Below, piece by piece: positions 22,921-35,327 of a DNA stretch of 64,000 nucleotides. The stretch comes from Paragordius varius (taxonomy: Eukaryota > Nematomorpha). Position numbers and translations under genes: made by a program. The DNA is taken from positions 11,098,001 through 11,162,000 of the forward strand of contig OZ176051.1 in the NCBI GenBank assembly GCA_964247055.1, given 5' to 3'. Numbering within the stretch: position 1 is the first letter of the stretch; each line of letters opens with the position of its first letter. The notes under the pieces were generated by a model. The model did no database searches and was not told the origin of the DNA. It was given only the letters and a program-made list of their open reading frames with translations.

Positions 22921-23394
22921 CACGTTGACGGACAGTAGGAACAAGCGAAGTTCGAAAATTGACACTATATGTTTTTGTGATTTTTAGAATGTTAGAAGTA
23001 TAGTTTTACTTTAATTTTGTTTTTTTATTTCTGTTTAAAGTATAAAATGAATAATAAACAAATACATACCAGTATAGTTATAGAAATAATAATAAATATC
23101 GTTAAACGTATCAATAAAAACTGTAAATTCAATAGAAAACACGATCGCACTACTCCCTTCACAACCACGTGCATACTGAATCTGCAACTCGTATAACAGG
23201 TGAAATATGAACTTCAACCTAAAAAGATGTTTTCAAAACACGACACTATGCTTCTACGTATACGCCAGTAAGTGCACATTTGTGGTGCTATAGCCGTAGC
23301 TAAAAACGACCGTTTCGTTTTGGACGGCTATAGCAGTCATGCCACATTGTGAACTTCGCTTTGACGGCTATAGCCGCAATTGTCCGTCAACGTG
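22921..23394. mobile_element. piggyBac-like non-autonomous element
   Basis: 474 bp with inverted ends CACGTTGACGGAC...GTCCGTCAACGTG, flanked by TTAA at 22917-22920 and 23395-23398. Inner inverted pieces: GCGAAGTTC near the left end, GAACTTCGC near the right. The right third has repeats of GACGGCTATAGC(C/A)G. A 60-codon minus frame inside (23035-23217) shows no transposase motif. Much less AT-rich than its surroundings. Confidence 0.8.
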
Positions 23395-23527
23395 TTAAGT
23401 GACAAAATATTACTTATTAATCAAAATTCTCTTTTAATATAAAAATTTTAAGTGATATTTTATGTATATAATAGCCATAAAAAGAAAATATGGGAATTTG
23501 AAATGAAATAATAGTAATCCATTAATA

Positions 23528-24065
23528 CTTCGATTCAAAATAGGGCATCTAAATACCCCAGACTAAAAATAAGTAGGTTTTTTAAAAAAACTATTGATGG
23601 AAACGGTTCCATTTTAAATTAATGCTTCTAATCTAATAACAATTATATAAATATGCACAAATATTAAATAAAATTTTGTTTTGAAAAAAAGTTCCATGTC
23701 AAACTACTTCGACGCCTTTTTTATTTCACAAAACTTTTGCAAAATATCTTTATTTAATTTTAAGGGTAAAATTAAAGCTAATTTTAAATTACATCTAACA
23801 TTGATAAAAATAGAAAAAGCGGTTTATATTGTATTATTTTATAATTTTAACATTACACACATGTCACGTTAGCTAAACTTTTACCATTCGGTTTTAGCTT
23901 TAAATAAGTAATATCAAGTTTTTTTGAATAAAATTTTTATATATTTCGGTTTATTAATGTTATTAAGTGCAAAATTTTGCCATGGTTTCGAACGCTTCGA
24001 TATATTTTTGAGAATTTAATTTTAAACAGGCCTGGGTTATCCAACTACCCCAATTTGAATCAAAG
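23528..24065. mobile_element. Inverted-repeat element C, copy 1
   Basis: About 540 bp. The left end CTTCGATTCAAAATAGGGC ... ACCCCAG pairs with the right end CTACCCCAATTTGAATCAAAG. A second copy (29599-34577) is interrupted by the LTR element. It has no supported coding frame; the conserved middle contains TGTCAAACTACTTCGACGCC. Superfamily unknown. Confidence 0.65.
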
Positions 24066-25554
24066 CACTGAAATGAATGTGTTGTATTTGTGTTAATGAT
24101 ATCTAAAGAAAAAAAATCGGCCTCAAAATTAAGATTAAAATTGTTGACATTTAAAATCCATAGAATATGGATATAATATGTCCGAAGTTGGGTTTTATTT
24201 TGCTCATCTTGTGGAAAATTTAATTATTTATATTAACATGGCAAAACAAATTATGTTAAATGACTATGAATAGATAAATTGTCCTCAATTTATACTGTTT
24301 TCTCCTTTACACCATGCGAGCGAACGATCGAAAATGGTACACTATGAAATTGATTATAATCGCCGAATGCCCATATAAACGACGTGTTAGGTGACCGTGA
24401 GCCCAACCGGATTTATAAATATTGAATACATATATATATGTCAAATTGTCCGATTTATGTAATATAGGGTGCCCTTCAGATAAAAAATATTTTTGCCCCG
24501 TCAAAATAAAATTATTAACAAGTTAATCTACAGTTGCTGTCATATTAAAAAACTGCTTTTATTAGGTGGGCTTATGGGGCTAACGTATAATAAACTAAAT
24601 AAATACAAAACCTCTAACATTTTCATAGACCGTTTTTCAAGTATTAATTAATAATTTTAAGGGTCGGTGGCTGAATATGTTTTTAACATGCAAACACAAA
24701 GTAAATAGAGCTATGGTCGTATCTATTTAAAAACGTTTCCCGAGGTAAATATGAGTTAATTTACCTCATAGATGTAAGTTTTACAAGTGAAAACATTTCT
24801 CACCAAATCCTTTATATCTCAAGGGCCATGTGCCATAATACAGGGAAATAGTGCACTTCTGTTTTATACCATCATAACACCGAAATTGCGAGACGCACAA
24901 AATTGCGGCTAAAATGCACCTTATGCCATTATTTCGCTTAAAATTATTTTGATATAACGGTTTAACAATCAGGTAAGTGAGCATTGATTAACGCTTCCGT
25001 ATCGAAAATTTAATTTTTTTTGATGCCGTATTAACAGTTTGTTCTCTTTTATTTTTTTTGTTAATGATTATATTTTACATATTTTAATATTCCAGACAAT
25101 CTTGTCATAAACTATTGTTTGATGATTCGTATTGTGTACTATATAAGATAAAAAATCTTATTCGTTTTTTCAATATCTATAGTCCCGAATCGGGACAAAC
25201 AACGATTGAAACAAACAGCTGATTTTAAGATCAATAATAAATTATTTGTTGAATTCCAGGCGAAAGTTATTTATTTACATTGTGAACCATATACATTTAT
25301 TGTGTGTTGCATTAGGGATGTAAAAAAATAAGGCGGAAAAAATTTAAGATTATGATTTTTTTACAATTTTACATTTTTTAACTATTGAGCAGCGCTAAAG
25401 GCTAAATGTTTTTAAAATTTGACCAAATACATTAAACTTATATTAAAATATTAAATCCTTTGGGATATAAAATTACCTCAACAGTTATGAAGTGAAAAAG
25501 CGATTTTTAACCGATAATTTCTGTTTTTAGCGTTTGGTATTCTTCTTTTGTTTA
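24066..25554. other. Gene-free interval
   Basis: Two minus frames of about 65 codons (24307-24504 and 24781-24984) have no family motif. No element ends recognised. Confidence 0.45.
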
Positions 25555-25751
25555 TACAGTCATGTATATGGAGAATTGACAAACATTCGTTTTTAAATGA
25601 TTATAATTTTTTTTTAATTGTTTTGATGTTTGTTCAACATGCGCATTTTTAAGCCTTATGTTGAAAGTTGACATAAACATCAAAACAATTAAAAACAAAT
25701 TTTAATCATTTAAAAACGAATGTTTGTCAATTCTACATATACATGACTGTA
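25555..25751. mobile_element. Mariner-like MITE
   Basis: 197 bp, TACAGTCATGTATATGGAGA ... ACATATACATGACTGTA with long inverted arms (AATTGACAAACATTCG / CGAATGTTTGTCAATT) and TA flanks. Same family as the inner element at 3548-3753. Confidence 0.8.
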
Positions 25752-26303
25752 ATATTGATTACGTTCCTGACTAATTGAAACAAGAATATTTAATAAATTT
25801 ATCAACGTAAATAACGGGAATACAGATAAAAATATCAAAATCGGAAAATATTTAGACAATGAAAAATAAATAAATATTGAAAATTTAATATTTATCAGTC
25901 GATGTATCTTTAAAATGGTTATAATACAGTAAAAATTAAAATTAATGGATAAAAACGTAAAAATATAAAAAACTTTCTTTTCTAAAGAAAACCATATTTT
26001 TTTTTAAACCTTAATTTATCCTATAAAAATGAGTTAATTACTATCGCAAACTATATAATTGATTGTGTTATCAATATAATTCTCTATCATATACTTTGTT
26101 AAAACAATGAATTTTATTTAAAAAATCAAGATTAAAAGTATGGTTGCTTTTTAAAAATACATTTGTCTTTATATTTTTACCTTTTGTCCGTATAATTTTA
26201 ATTTTTACAGTAAATAAAGGTATGAATAATCAGGGTCATAATGAGAACCACTGATTTATAGCAATCGCTTTTATTGTTATTAGCGTATATCTTGAACCCC
26301 ACA

Positions 26304-26544
26304 CAGGCGTAGCTTGCATTTATGGGGCGCAGTGCCTGAATCCGTACGCCCTTTCCACATCCGGGCACCCCCTTGCATTTTAAAAAAATAATCAAATTCA
26401 AACCGTGATATGGGTGATTTTTTTATGTATTATTAAAAATAATAACTTTTAAAAACCTATTTTTTTGAAATAAAATTAAAATTTATTTAAATCCGGTGCC
26501 CCTTTAACTATGGAGCCCGGCAGCTCCCCTTAATTACGCCACTG
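26304..26544. mobile_element. hAT-type MITE with 8-bp target duplication
   Basis: 241 bp. The right end reads TAATTACGCCACTG; the left end, CAGGCGTAGCTTGC, is its decayed inverse (expected CAGTGGCGTA). Flanks ACCCCACA and ATCCCACA are 8 bp with one difference. The interior is GC-richer (GGGGCGCAGTGCCTG). Confidence 0.7.
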
Positions 26545-27490
26545 ATCCCACAATCATGATCGCTAATTACGATTTAATTAGATCAGTAATAATCAAACCG
26601 CGGCGCTAAAAATGCTTTTTGTTGCGCTGAATTATTCATTTAATTTTTTAATGTGCTCCGAAAAAGATATGCAATATTTGTAGGTATTTTATGGTCCACG
26701 GCAGTTGAGATATAAATTTTTATGCCCCCTTCAATTTTTTAACAAGTTACTAACTCAGAGCTGGTCTCGATCACATCTTTTACGATAATGTGAACAGATA
26801 TATTGAACCCTGATGCAGTACAAAATTAAAACTAATTAATGTTACCTGTCTTTTAGATTCGTTAATTTTCCGTTTGATTTAACTGAAACTTAATTGATCA
26901 AAAATTGAAGTTTCAAAAGAGATTAAATATATTTTTGTAATTTTATAATTAGAGGCCTCTTTTGCGGATGCGTTGACCGAAAGGGCCATTAGCCTAAATC
27001 TTGCGCTAGAGTCTGAGATTTACAGTTCGGCCACTGCGCGAATAAGCAGTTTGATCGGTCCGAAATCCAACACCATGTATTCGAGCAGAAAATAAAATAT
27101 TAAGCAATAAAAATGAATCAATTTTACCGCAAAAAACACCATTTATTTTTTAGAAATTGGTGTTATTTCAACAATGGGTACTCTATCAAATTCAACAATA
27201 TTTTTGTAAAATAAAGGGCTCATATATAAAAAATATAATTTGTTTAATTTCAAAAAGTAGTACAGGGGCAGTTTTTATTATTCAAAAACTCACTACTGTT
27301 TTCGAAAAACAACCTATCTGGTCACATTATTTTACGATATACAATAAAAAAACGCGATGAGTGACAAAACTAAGAAAAAGTTTTCTATTATAACAATGAT
27401 ATAAAAAAGAAAATTGGCATTTAAGAAACGGAATTGCACGTTTTATTTTGTGATGGGTACTATCTAAAAACAAAGCTTCTCTTGTCATAA
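26545..27490. other. Gene-free interval with a GC-richer patch
   Basis: 26950-27090 is clearly less AT-rich than its surroundings and may be a relic of a coding element, but no motif is recognised. The remainder is AT-rich and empty. Confidence 0.4.
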
Positions 27491-29445
27491 TGATTTAGGT
27501 GAGTGGTACTCACCAAAATAATTTGACGGGCCAAATAAAATACATTTTTTTTTCGAGGGCCATGAACCTTTTTATGGCAAATATTCCACAGCTATTTGAC
27601 ACATATGCACATTTTTATACTCTAAATCACAACGAATTTTTTGTGGATCCTATGTAAATCCTAAAACTCGTTTGGACCATTTAGTTTAAAAAATTATATT
27701 TTTATACAAAATTTTTGATATCAACCAATAATTATTGACAAATTTGTTTTCGCCTCATGAGAGGCCAATCTTAATACGTTATCCACATGATCATCGGTTA
27801 AGCGACTTCTTTATGTATTGTACGCATACTTCATTTTTGAATGTGCCGTCTCACACGTGTTAGTTGAGGAAAAAACAGTTAGGATAACTTGAGCACAATC
27901 TTTTATATTTTCATATTTATTTGGCAAATCTTGTCAAAAATCTACATACCTTTCTTTTCTACGATTCTCCATAATTATAGCCCAAATTGGAATCATTTTT
28001 AAAATCTACGAATTCTTCAATGATATGCGCCTGATCAAAACCGAAATGCATAAGTTGCTCAATATTTGATATATCCATAAGCCATGGATTCTACACCAAT
28101 TTTAAGCAATTTTTAATTTTTCTTAATTCTTGAAATCTGAATTTCATCTTATTAGATAAAAATGTTTAATAATTGTCCATTATTAAATTAATCTCCGCGG
28201 TAAATCCATATTTTCCTCATGAATCGTTTTAAGTGTAGGAAAATATAGTAAGTAAATCTTGTTTATATTTTATTATTTTTTCTTCAAAAGCAAATATTTA
28301 ATTAGCAAATTGGGTTATTATTTTGCTCCCTTAAAGACTTGTATTAAAAATACTATAAGGAATGTCGCAAAGGTAGGCTAATAAAACGCACCATTTGTCA
28401 CTATTAATTTCCTCGTCAAACTTTTTATCATCTTTTACAAATAACATAATTTCATGTTGTAAAAAATCTATTTGATACCTTGCTAAGGCTTAGCCATCTC
28501 ACAGCGGTACACAAAAGAATATAATCAAACTCATTGTGGATATCTTTCAGGGGTTTTTATTTACGGCGGTTGAATTCTCTGCCACGGATGTGGTTATAAT
28601 CACAACCGTTTTAATTACTGAATTGAGTAATTCATCTTCACGCGAAGCCAAGTTATGCTGATGAATAAAGCAGTGAAAGGATAATTTTTTTGAATATTAT
28701 ATTTATTTTTCAATAGAAGAATAAATCCTTTATTTATTCCAATCATAGAGGGACAGCCATCTGTGCAGATCGAAACCAGATTTTTCACAGATATACCATT
28801 AAGTGTTTATTATTTCGAGAAAATCAAATTCTTTCGTGGTATTTTTCATTGGTAATTTTAAATATTCCTCGTTGATTATGTTGTCGTTGCAAAATCTTAC
28901 GAAGAGTGCACATTGAGGGGTTGAACTAATAGTGCTAGAATCATTAGCAATATTAAAATATTTGCAGTTTTTTAGATCCAAATAATTGTTAAAAATATAT
29001 TTAAACATATCTTCAATGCGTGGAGCACATGTTGAATCAGAAAAATAAATTTTTTAGTTTACCTCATGATTTAATCCTTATTATGCAATTTATCAAAAAA
29101 AGTGCAACCATTTATTAGACATTCTTTTATTAGTTGGGAATTTAGTATACGGTTTCATGGTTCAGCTTTTTCCTGGGGGAAAGCTATGGACATAATAGAC
29201 TTTTTTCTGGCATGATTCCTTGATCTTTTTATATTTTTCGTTTCTTTCCTCATGATTTTCTGGGAATTTATGAGAATGATGGATTGTAAAATATCTTGTT
29301 GTATTTTTTTAAAATTATGTTGTCCTTAAGGCAGGTAACAACATTTTTTTTAAAACGACAAAGAATTTTTCTTCCATTCTTTTTCAAAAGAGCGATTTTC
29401 CTCGGATAATTTTTAGCATTAGATGTCATCCTTTGAATTTATGTT
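27491..29445 (-). pseudogene. Broken hAT transposase (ZBED5/SCAND3 type)
   Basis: Minus-strand fragments in family order: a start MTSNAKNYPRK near 29430; a block around 29000-28800 (KCKYFNIANDSSTISSTPQC, CALFVRFCND) corresponding to the family's LDESTD...LLVFVRY region; CTDGCPSMIGINKGF near 28740 (family CTDGA.AM.G); HQHNLAS (family IHREAL); CTAVRWLS near 28500 (family HTEVRWLS); DFKNDSNLG near 28000. Many stops and frame changes, so inactive. The 3' end near 27500 has GTGGTACTCACC, a decayed hAT terminus. No intact left end found. Confidence 0.8.
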
Positions 29446-29708
29446 TAATATGTAATAATATAATATGAACTATGCTATAAAAAACAGGTCGAAATCTAAT
29501 AATGTTGATTTGAAAAATATTTTATGGGAATGCATAAAAGATGCAGGATCGCTATGAAAAGATGTATATGCAAGTTTGGGCGAAAGGCTTGGTAAACACT
29601 TCGATTCAAATTGGGGTATCTAAATACCCCAGACTAAATTTGAGTTACGATTTTAAAACCACTGAAAAAAACGGTCCAAATTTAAATTTATGCTTCTATC
29701 CCAAATAA

Positions 29709-30037
29709 TGCGTTTAGAATAGAGACGACATATGAATTAATAACTCAAATTAAGTACATTTATTAACTGATTGTTCAGTGTTGGTATAGGTGTATTTATA
29801 TATTTTAGCAAGGATAAATTACAATAATAAATTAGAATACTATTTGTATCAAATACAATGTCATATAAAATATCCATATATATAATAGTCATTAGATTAC
29901 TTATTAAATACAATGTCGTATAATTTAACTTAAGGTTATAAAGTTGGCAACTATAATTAGAATACTTGTACATACAATGTCATATAAATTATATAATAAA
30001 TAATAATGATATAACTTAAGGTTATAACCAATTAACA
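29709..30037 (-). repeat. 3' LTR of the Ty3-type element
   Basis: 329 bp, nearly identical to 33838-34166. The open frame inside it is duplicated only because the LTR is duplicated. Confidence 0.92.
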
Positions 30038-33000
30038 TTATCTTCCCCCTATAGTAAAGCGGTCTGGGGGTTTTCGCTGGCGTTGTGGGTACCTGGGTTT
30101 AGGCATGTCTATATTCGTTGTTGGAGCTACGTTATTATCCTGTGTGGTTATGCCTATCGGCGATGGTTGTATATTATTGTTTATGGCTTCGAGATCTGGT
30201 GGAGTAGAGGTATATTCTTCGGAATCAATTGGTGTTTCGGGCGCTGGCGTGGTTGTTCTCGGACATTCCATTCTTTGTTTTAATTGATCAGCGTGTTTTC
30301 TAAGAACTCTGTCTGTTTCGTCTGTTACCGTATATGATAATGGACCCCGGCGTTCTAATATTTCCCCTGCCCTCCATCCTTTTTCTATTTCATTTTTTAT
30401 AAAAACCTTCTCTCTTGGAACGAACTGGCGAGTCGGTTCTATTTCATTATCGATAAACTCAGTTGTTTGTGTTTTGAGCCATGACATCGGACCATTTGGG
30501 TGTCTCTTCAGAAAGACTTGTGATGGTGTATTCATAATGGCACTGTGTGTTGAATTTCGATAGCCATATAAAATCGTGTTGATTGCCTCGTGGGCATGCA
30601 TTGTTTGCGTTTTCGTAGCTCTATATCTGAATTTGAGGGTTGCACATCTTTCAACCAATCCATTGGACTTGGGATGGTATGGACTCACTAAAATATGTTT
30701 TATATTAAGATTATGTAAGGTACTTCTGAATTCATGGGATGTAAAGTATGGCCCATTATCAGTGACTATCTGTCTCGGAAAACCAAATCTGGCCATGTGT
30801 TTTTCTAAACAATTCAATAATTGTTGTGAGGTTATCGATTTGAGTAGATCCACCTCAACCCATCTTGAAGCGCTATCAATGGTAACTAACCAAAAATAAC
30901 CATCTATGGGGCCGGCTATGTCGATGTGAATTCTCTCCCACAACGCGGTGTTGAAATTCCATTTCCACGTTGGATTTTCCTTTATATTAGGCTTGTTTCT
31001 TTGACACGGTTCACATGTTTCTACAAAATTTTCTAAATCTTTTTCTAAGTTTGGCCAATATATGGATTGTCTTGCTTGTTGTTTCATCGATTGCGCTCCG
31101 TTATGTCCAGTATGTAGGAATTTCAATACGTCCCGCTGCAAGGATGTGGGTATTAGTAATCTGTCATTTACAAATAAAAGATTATAGTATATTTGAATCT
31201 CATTTTTTACTTTCAGAAATTCCTTTATACTTGGATCACTCCAATCATTTGTTCTTATTGCTGATTTAAGTTTGTTTGCCAATGGATCTAACCTTATCTC
31301 CTCCTCCACTAACTCTTTACTTAGATTAAATTTATTCATAGTTAAAAATTTTACCGTGTGTGATACCTCATCATCTTCATTTTGCACCTCCATGGTATTA
31401 TCATTATTTGGTAATCTGGATAGAGCGTCGGCTAAGTTGTTTTGCCCTTTTTTATACTCGAGTTCATAGTCGTATCCCGATGTTTTATAGATCCATCTAT
31501 AATATTTTGTAAATTTCGAGTTCGACCAAATAACCCGATTAGTGGTTTGTGGTCGGTTATAATTTTGAATTTTCTACCATATATAAATGGTTTAAATTTT
31601 TCTATAGCATACGTGATAGCTTTTGCTTCTTTCTCTATTGTTGAATAATTGGTTTCGGCATCGGTGCATTTGCGTGAAGCGTATGATATGGGACGCTTTC
31701 CTTCCGGGGTAATATGTAGTAAGATCGCTCCAAATCCCTTGTTTGATGCGTCTGTTTCTATTAGTATTGGCCAATTTGGGTTATACGGTATTAATGTATT
31801 GTAATTTATCATTAGTTGTTTTGCGGATTGGAACTCCTCTTCTTCTATCTCGGTCCAGGCCCATGGTCTAATTGAACCTGTGTTTCTGTGGAGGTTGCAT
31901 ATCGCTTGATGGAGATTTGGTATGAATCGTTCATGAAAGTTTAGCAGTCCTAAAAATGATCTTAGTTCTGTCTTATTGGTGGGTCTCGGACAATTGATCA
32001 AAGCTTGAATTTTGTCATTGGTGGGACGAATTCCATTCTTTGAAATTTCATATCCCATGTAATTGACAGATGAAACGGCAAGTTGCAATTTGTCTCTGCT
32101 CAGTTTCAACCCTGCAGCTTCCAATCGTTGCAATACCCTGGTCAATGTGGCGTCATGTTCGGTTCTTGTTTTACCTGATATTAATATGTCATCTAAATAG
32201 ATACATATACCTGGTATATCACCAATCAAATTATCCATGATTCGTTGAAATATATGAGGGGCCGTAGTCAACCCAAATGGAAGTCGTTGGTAACAATAAA
32301 AACCTTGATGGGTAGTTATGGTCAGTAGTGGTTGTGATGATTGTTTTATGGGAATTCGCAGGTAAGCATCCTTCAGGTCTAGTGACGTAAAAACTGTCCC
32401 TTAAGCTGTTCTTGAGATTAGTTCATCAAAGGTGGGGATTACGTGGGAATCGGGTAGCAAATGAGGATTGAGGCTGATTCGAAAATCCGCACATATCCTT
32501 ATTTGGCCATTTGGTTTTAATATATTTACTGTTGGTGTGGCCCACGATATTCGCTCCCTATTTGGGTCAATTTTTCTCAAGATACCTAGGTTTATCAATC
32601 TATCTAGTTCCTTTTCCACACGTTCTTGGAGGGGTAGGGGAACTCTCCTGCAGGGATATATTTTGGGTGTTGCATTATTTTTTATCGCAATCGATACCTC
32701 CATATCCTTAAGACAGCCTAACCCGTGCGAGAACAACCTATTATACTGGTTATATATAGATTTATTAGTTATATTATTGATCATCACATTATCTGGTAAA
32801 TTTAAAGCAAATGCATGGATCCAAGGGAGACCAAAAATTAATGGCCGATCTCCCTCGGTTACAAAACATTCAAGTGTTTTTGTCATACCGTTCATTGTTA
32901 CGCGCAATTCTGTTTTACCCATGGTCGGGATAGTTTCATTATTTTATGTGGATAGTCTTTGTCCTACCTCCAGTCGTGGTTGTCCTGTTGATTTCCAGCA

Positions 33001-33837
33001 TCTCTCATTGATAACTGTCACATCCGCACCGGTGTCAAACAACATTGATGTTTCTATTCCGTTAAGTTGCACTGTTATCGTTGGGCCCATCCCCGTTGAA
33101 TTTGTCACTGCCCGAATACCTGGTTTGGTGGGATATTTGGTTCGGCAATACTTTGCAAAATGGTTGTATTTTCCGCACTTATAGCATCGTTGACCCTTTG
33201 CACTGCATTTATCGATTGCATGACATTTCCCACATCTTTGGCAGTCTCTTTGGTGTATGGTTCTTTCTTGGCGGATTTTCAGCACCTTCGGTTCAATCAC
33301 TTCGAGGGAATGTGCCATATCAATTACCATTTGTAGTGACACTGGTTCGCCTTCATTTTGACCCGTGGGGAATCTTATATGTAATTCCCGTTCTAGGATT
33401 GGCATATTTAGTCCTATCAAGAAAACATCTCTTAATAAGTATGAGATATTGCCTTCAAAATCACAATCGTCAGCTAGTACTTTTAATCTTTCCATATAAC
33501 TCATGATTGGTTCGCCTTCTTGTCTGGTTGTTTTAAAGAATTCTTTACGACTCAGCCATATGCTTTTGTCCGGGGCAAAGATTTGCATTGCCAATTTTTG
33601 AATTTGAGCCCATGTCATCTCCTCTATTTTCGTAGGAAACGCTTGGTTTTCCAGTTTAGAGATTGTGCGTAGTCCTGCATAGGCCAGGAATAAGTTTTTT
33701 AATATTTCATCATTTGGATTAATGTTTTTAGCGATTAAGATACGATTCACGTGCTTTAAGTATTGTTTAAAATTAGTGTTTGGATCGTATTCGTTAATAC
33801 TGATTTTGGAAATTTCGTCCATTAACGGCACCAATAA

Positions 33838-34166
33838 TGCGTTTAGAATAGAGACGACATATGAATTAATAACTCAAATTAAGTACATTTATTAACTGAT
33901 TGTTCAGTGTTGGTATAGGTGTATTTATATATTTTAGCAAGGATAAATTACAATAATAAATTAGAATACTATTTGTATCAAATACAATGTCATATAAAAT
34001 ATCCATATATATAATAGTCATTAGATTACTTATTAAATACAATGTCGTATAATTAAACTTAAGGTTATAAAGTTGGCAACTATAATTAGAATACTTGTAC
34101 ATACAATGTCATATAAATTATATAATAAATAATAATAATATAACTTAAGGTTATAACCAATTAACA
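33838..34166 (-). repeat. 5' LTR of the Ty3-type element
   Basis: 329 bp. Just inside it, read on the minus strand, comes TGGTGCCG, a plausible tRNA primer-binding start. A CCAA tetranucleotide flanks the element on both sides and may be the target duplication. Confidence 0.9.
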
Positions 34167-34577
34167 CCAATAATAATTATATAAATATGCCAAAATATCT
34201 AAATAAAATTTTGTTTTGAAAAAAAAGTTCAATGTCAAACTACTTGGACGCCATTTTTAGTTTACAAAATTTTGCAGAATATCGTCTTCATTTAATTTTG
34301 GTAAAATTAAAGCTAATATTTTTTAAATTACATCTGATATTAATGGAAATAGAAAAAGCGGTTTATTTTGTATTATTTTTCAATTTTACCATTGCACACA
34401 TGTCACGGTGACTAATTTTTTACCTTTAGATTTTAGCTTAAAATGCGTAATATCAAGTTTTCGGTTTATTTATGTTATATAAGTGCAAAATTTTGCCATG
34501 GTTTTGATTCCTTCCATATTTTTTAAAGAATTTAATTTTAAACCTGGGGTTTTTAACTACCCCAATTCGAATCGAAG

Positions 34578-34968
34578 GACTAAAATGAATGTGTTGTATC
34601 CAAGTGTTAAATACAAAAAAGGAATGCAATAAAAATTTCAAAATAAAACAGAAAATAGAATACAGAAACAGAAACATCGTGTGCCAAAATTTTGTATTTA
34701 AATGTAGGAAAATTTTTTAAATTTCAAATTCGGTAAAAAATAATAATTACCAAAAAATCTAAAGAAAAATTAAAAATAAGCGAAAATCGTTTATGTGTAT
34801 TTAAAAATTCATCAATTAATTTAATATCAATATGGTCATAGGGCAATTTATAAGTACTCTTAGGGCCGCATGCGGCCCGCGGTTTGAGTATCACTGATTT
34901 AGGTAAATGCCAAAGCAGTTTTTTTTATCACCCGATCAAATATATTATTTTTTAAATGTAATAATTTA
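34578..34968. other. Interval with a hAT terminal fragment
   Basis: 34858-34905 holds GGGCCGCATGCGGCCCGCG followed by GGTTTGAGTATCACTGAT, a hAT (ZBED5-type) terminus like that at 3980-4025. The rest is AT-rich and empty up to the RSL24D1 stop codon. Confidence 0.5.
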
Positions 34969-35286
34969 TTAATTTTCAGCAAGTTCCATTTGTAACTCCT
35001 TCTTCAAAGATTTTGATTTTTGTTTGCTTTTTTGTAATGATTTTTTTATATTTTTAATCTTGCTCGATTGCGGCGTATTAATTAAAGATGTATCAATGGA
35101 CAGGCGTGATTTTTCATTCTGCAATATAGAATCCGTAAATTCAGTAGAATAATCAATTTCGCCATCTAATTCCATGTTCTGTTCTTCATTTATATCCAAA
35201 GCTAGATTAAGCAAGTTATATATATATATATATCAAATATATATATATCAAATATATATATATCAAATATATATATATATATATAT

Positions 35287-35327
<41 letters not shown>

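Larger units (their letters stand above)
29709..34166 (-). mobile_element. Ty3-type (Metaviridae) LTR retrotransposon, young insertion
   Basis: 4458-bp element read on the minus strand, with two 329-bp LTRs starting TG and ending CA. Parts in order: gag-like region with CCHC knuckles (rough 33.1-33.8 kb), aspartic protease (rough 32.9-33.1 kb), reverse transcriptase and RNase H (rough 31.4-32.8 kb), integrase with HHCC zinc finger and catalytic core (rough 30.0-31.4 kb). Gag-protease-RT-RNaseH-integrase order is that of Ty3 kin. A purine-rich tract lies directly before the 3' LTR. LTRs differ at about two positions by eye, so insertion is recent. The coding part looks broken at about three places. 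No envelope gene seen. Confidence 0.92.
29599..34577. mobile_element. Inverted-repeat element C, copy 2, split by an LTR element
   Basis: Left part 29599-29708 (CTTCGATTCAAATTGGGGTA ... ATTTATGCTTCTATCCC) and right part 34167-34577 (AATTATATAAATATGCC ... CCCCAATTCGAATCGAAG) match copy 1 at 23528-24065. The intervening 4458 bp is the Ty3-type element, which inserted after this copy was in place. Confidence 0.75.

Noticed and set aside
24307-24984. Two minus frames of about 65 codons as small genes
   Set aside because: No start context, motif, or flanking splice signals; length expected by chance.
29737-29973. 78-codon frame present twice (also 33866-34102), looking like a duplicated gene
   Set aside because: Both copies lie within the two LTRs and are identical because the LTRs are.
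35216-35325. Regularly spaced repeats that could suggest a CRISPR-like array
   Set aside because: Simple TA microsatellite with ATCAA interruptions; no unique spacers, and the setting is a eukaryotic intron.
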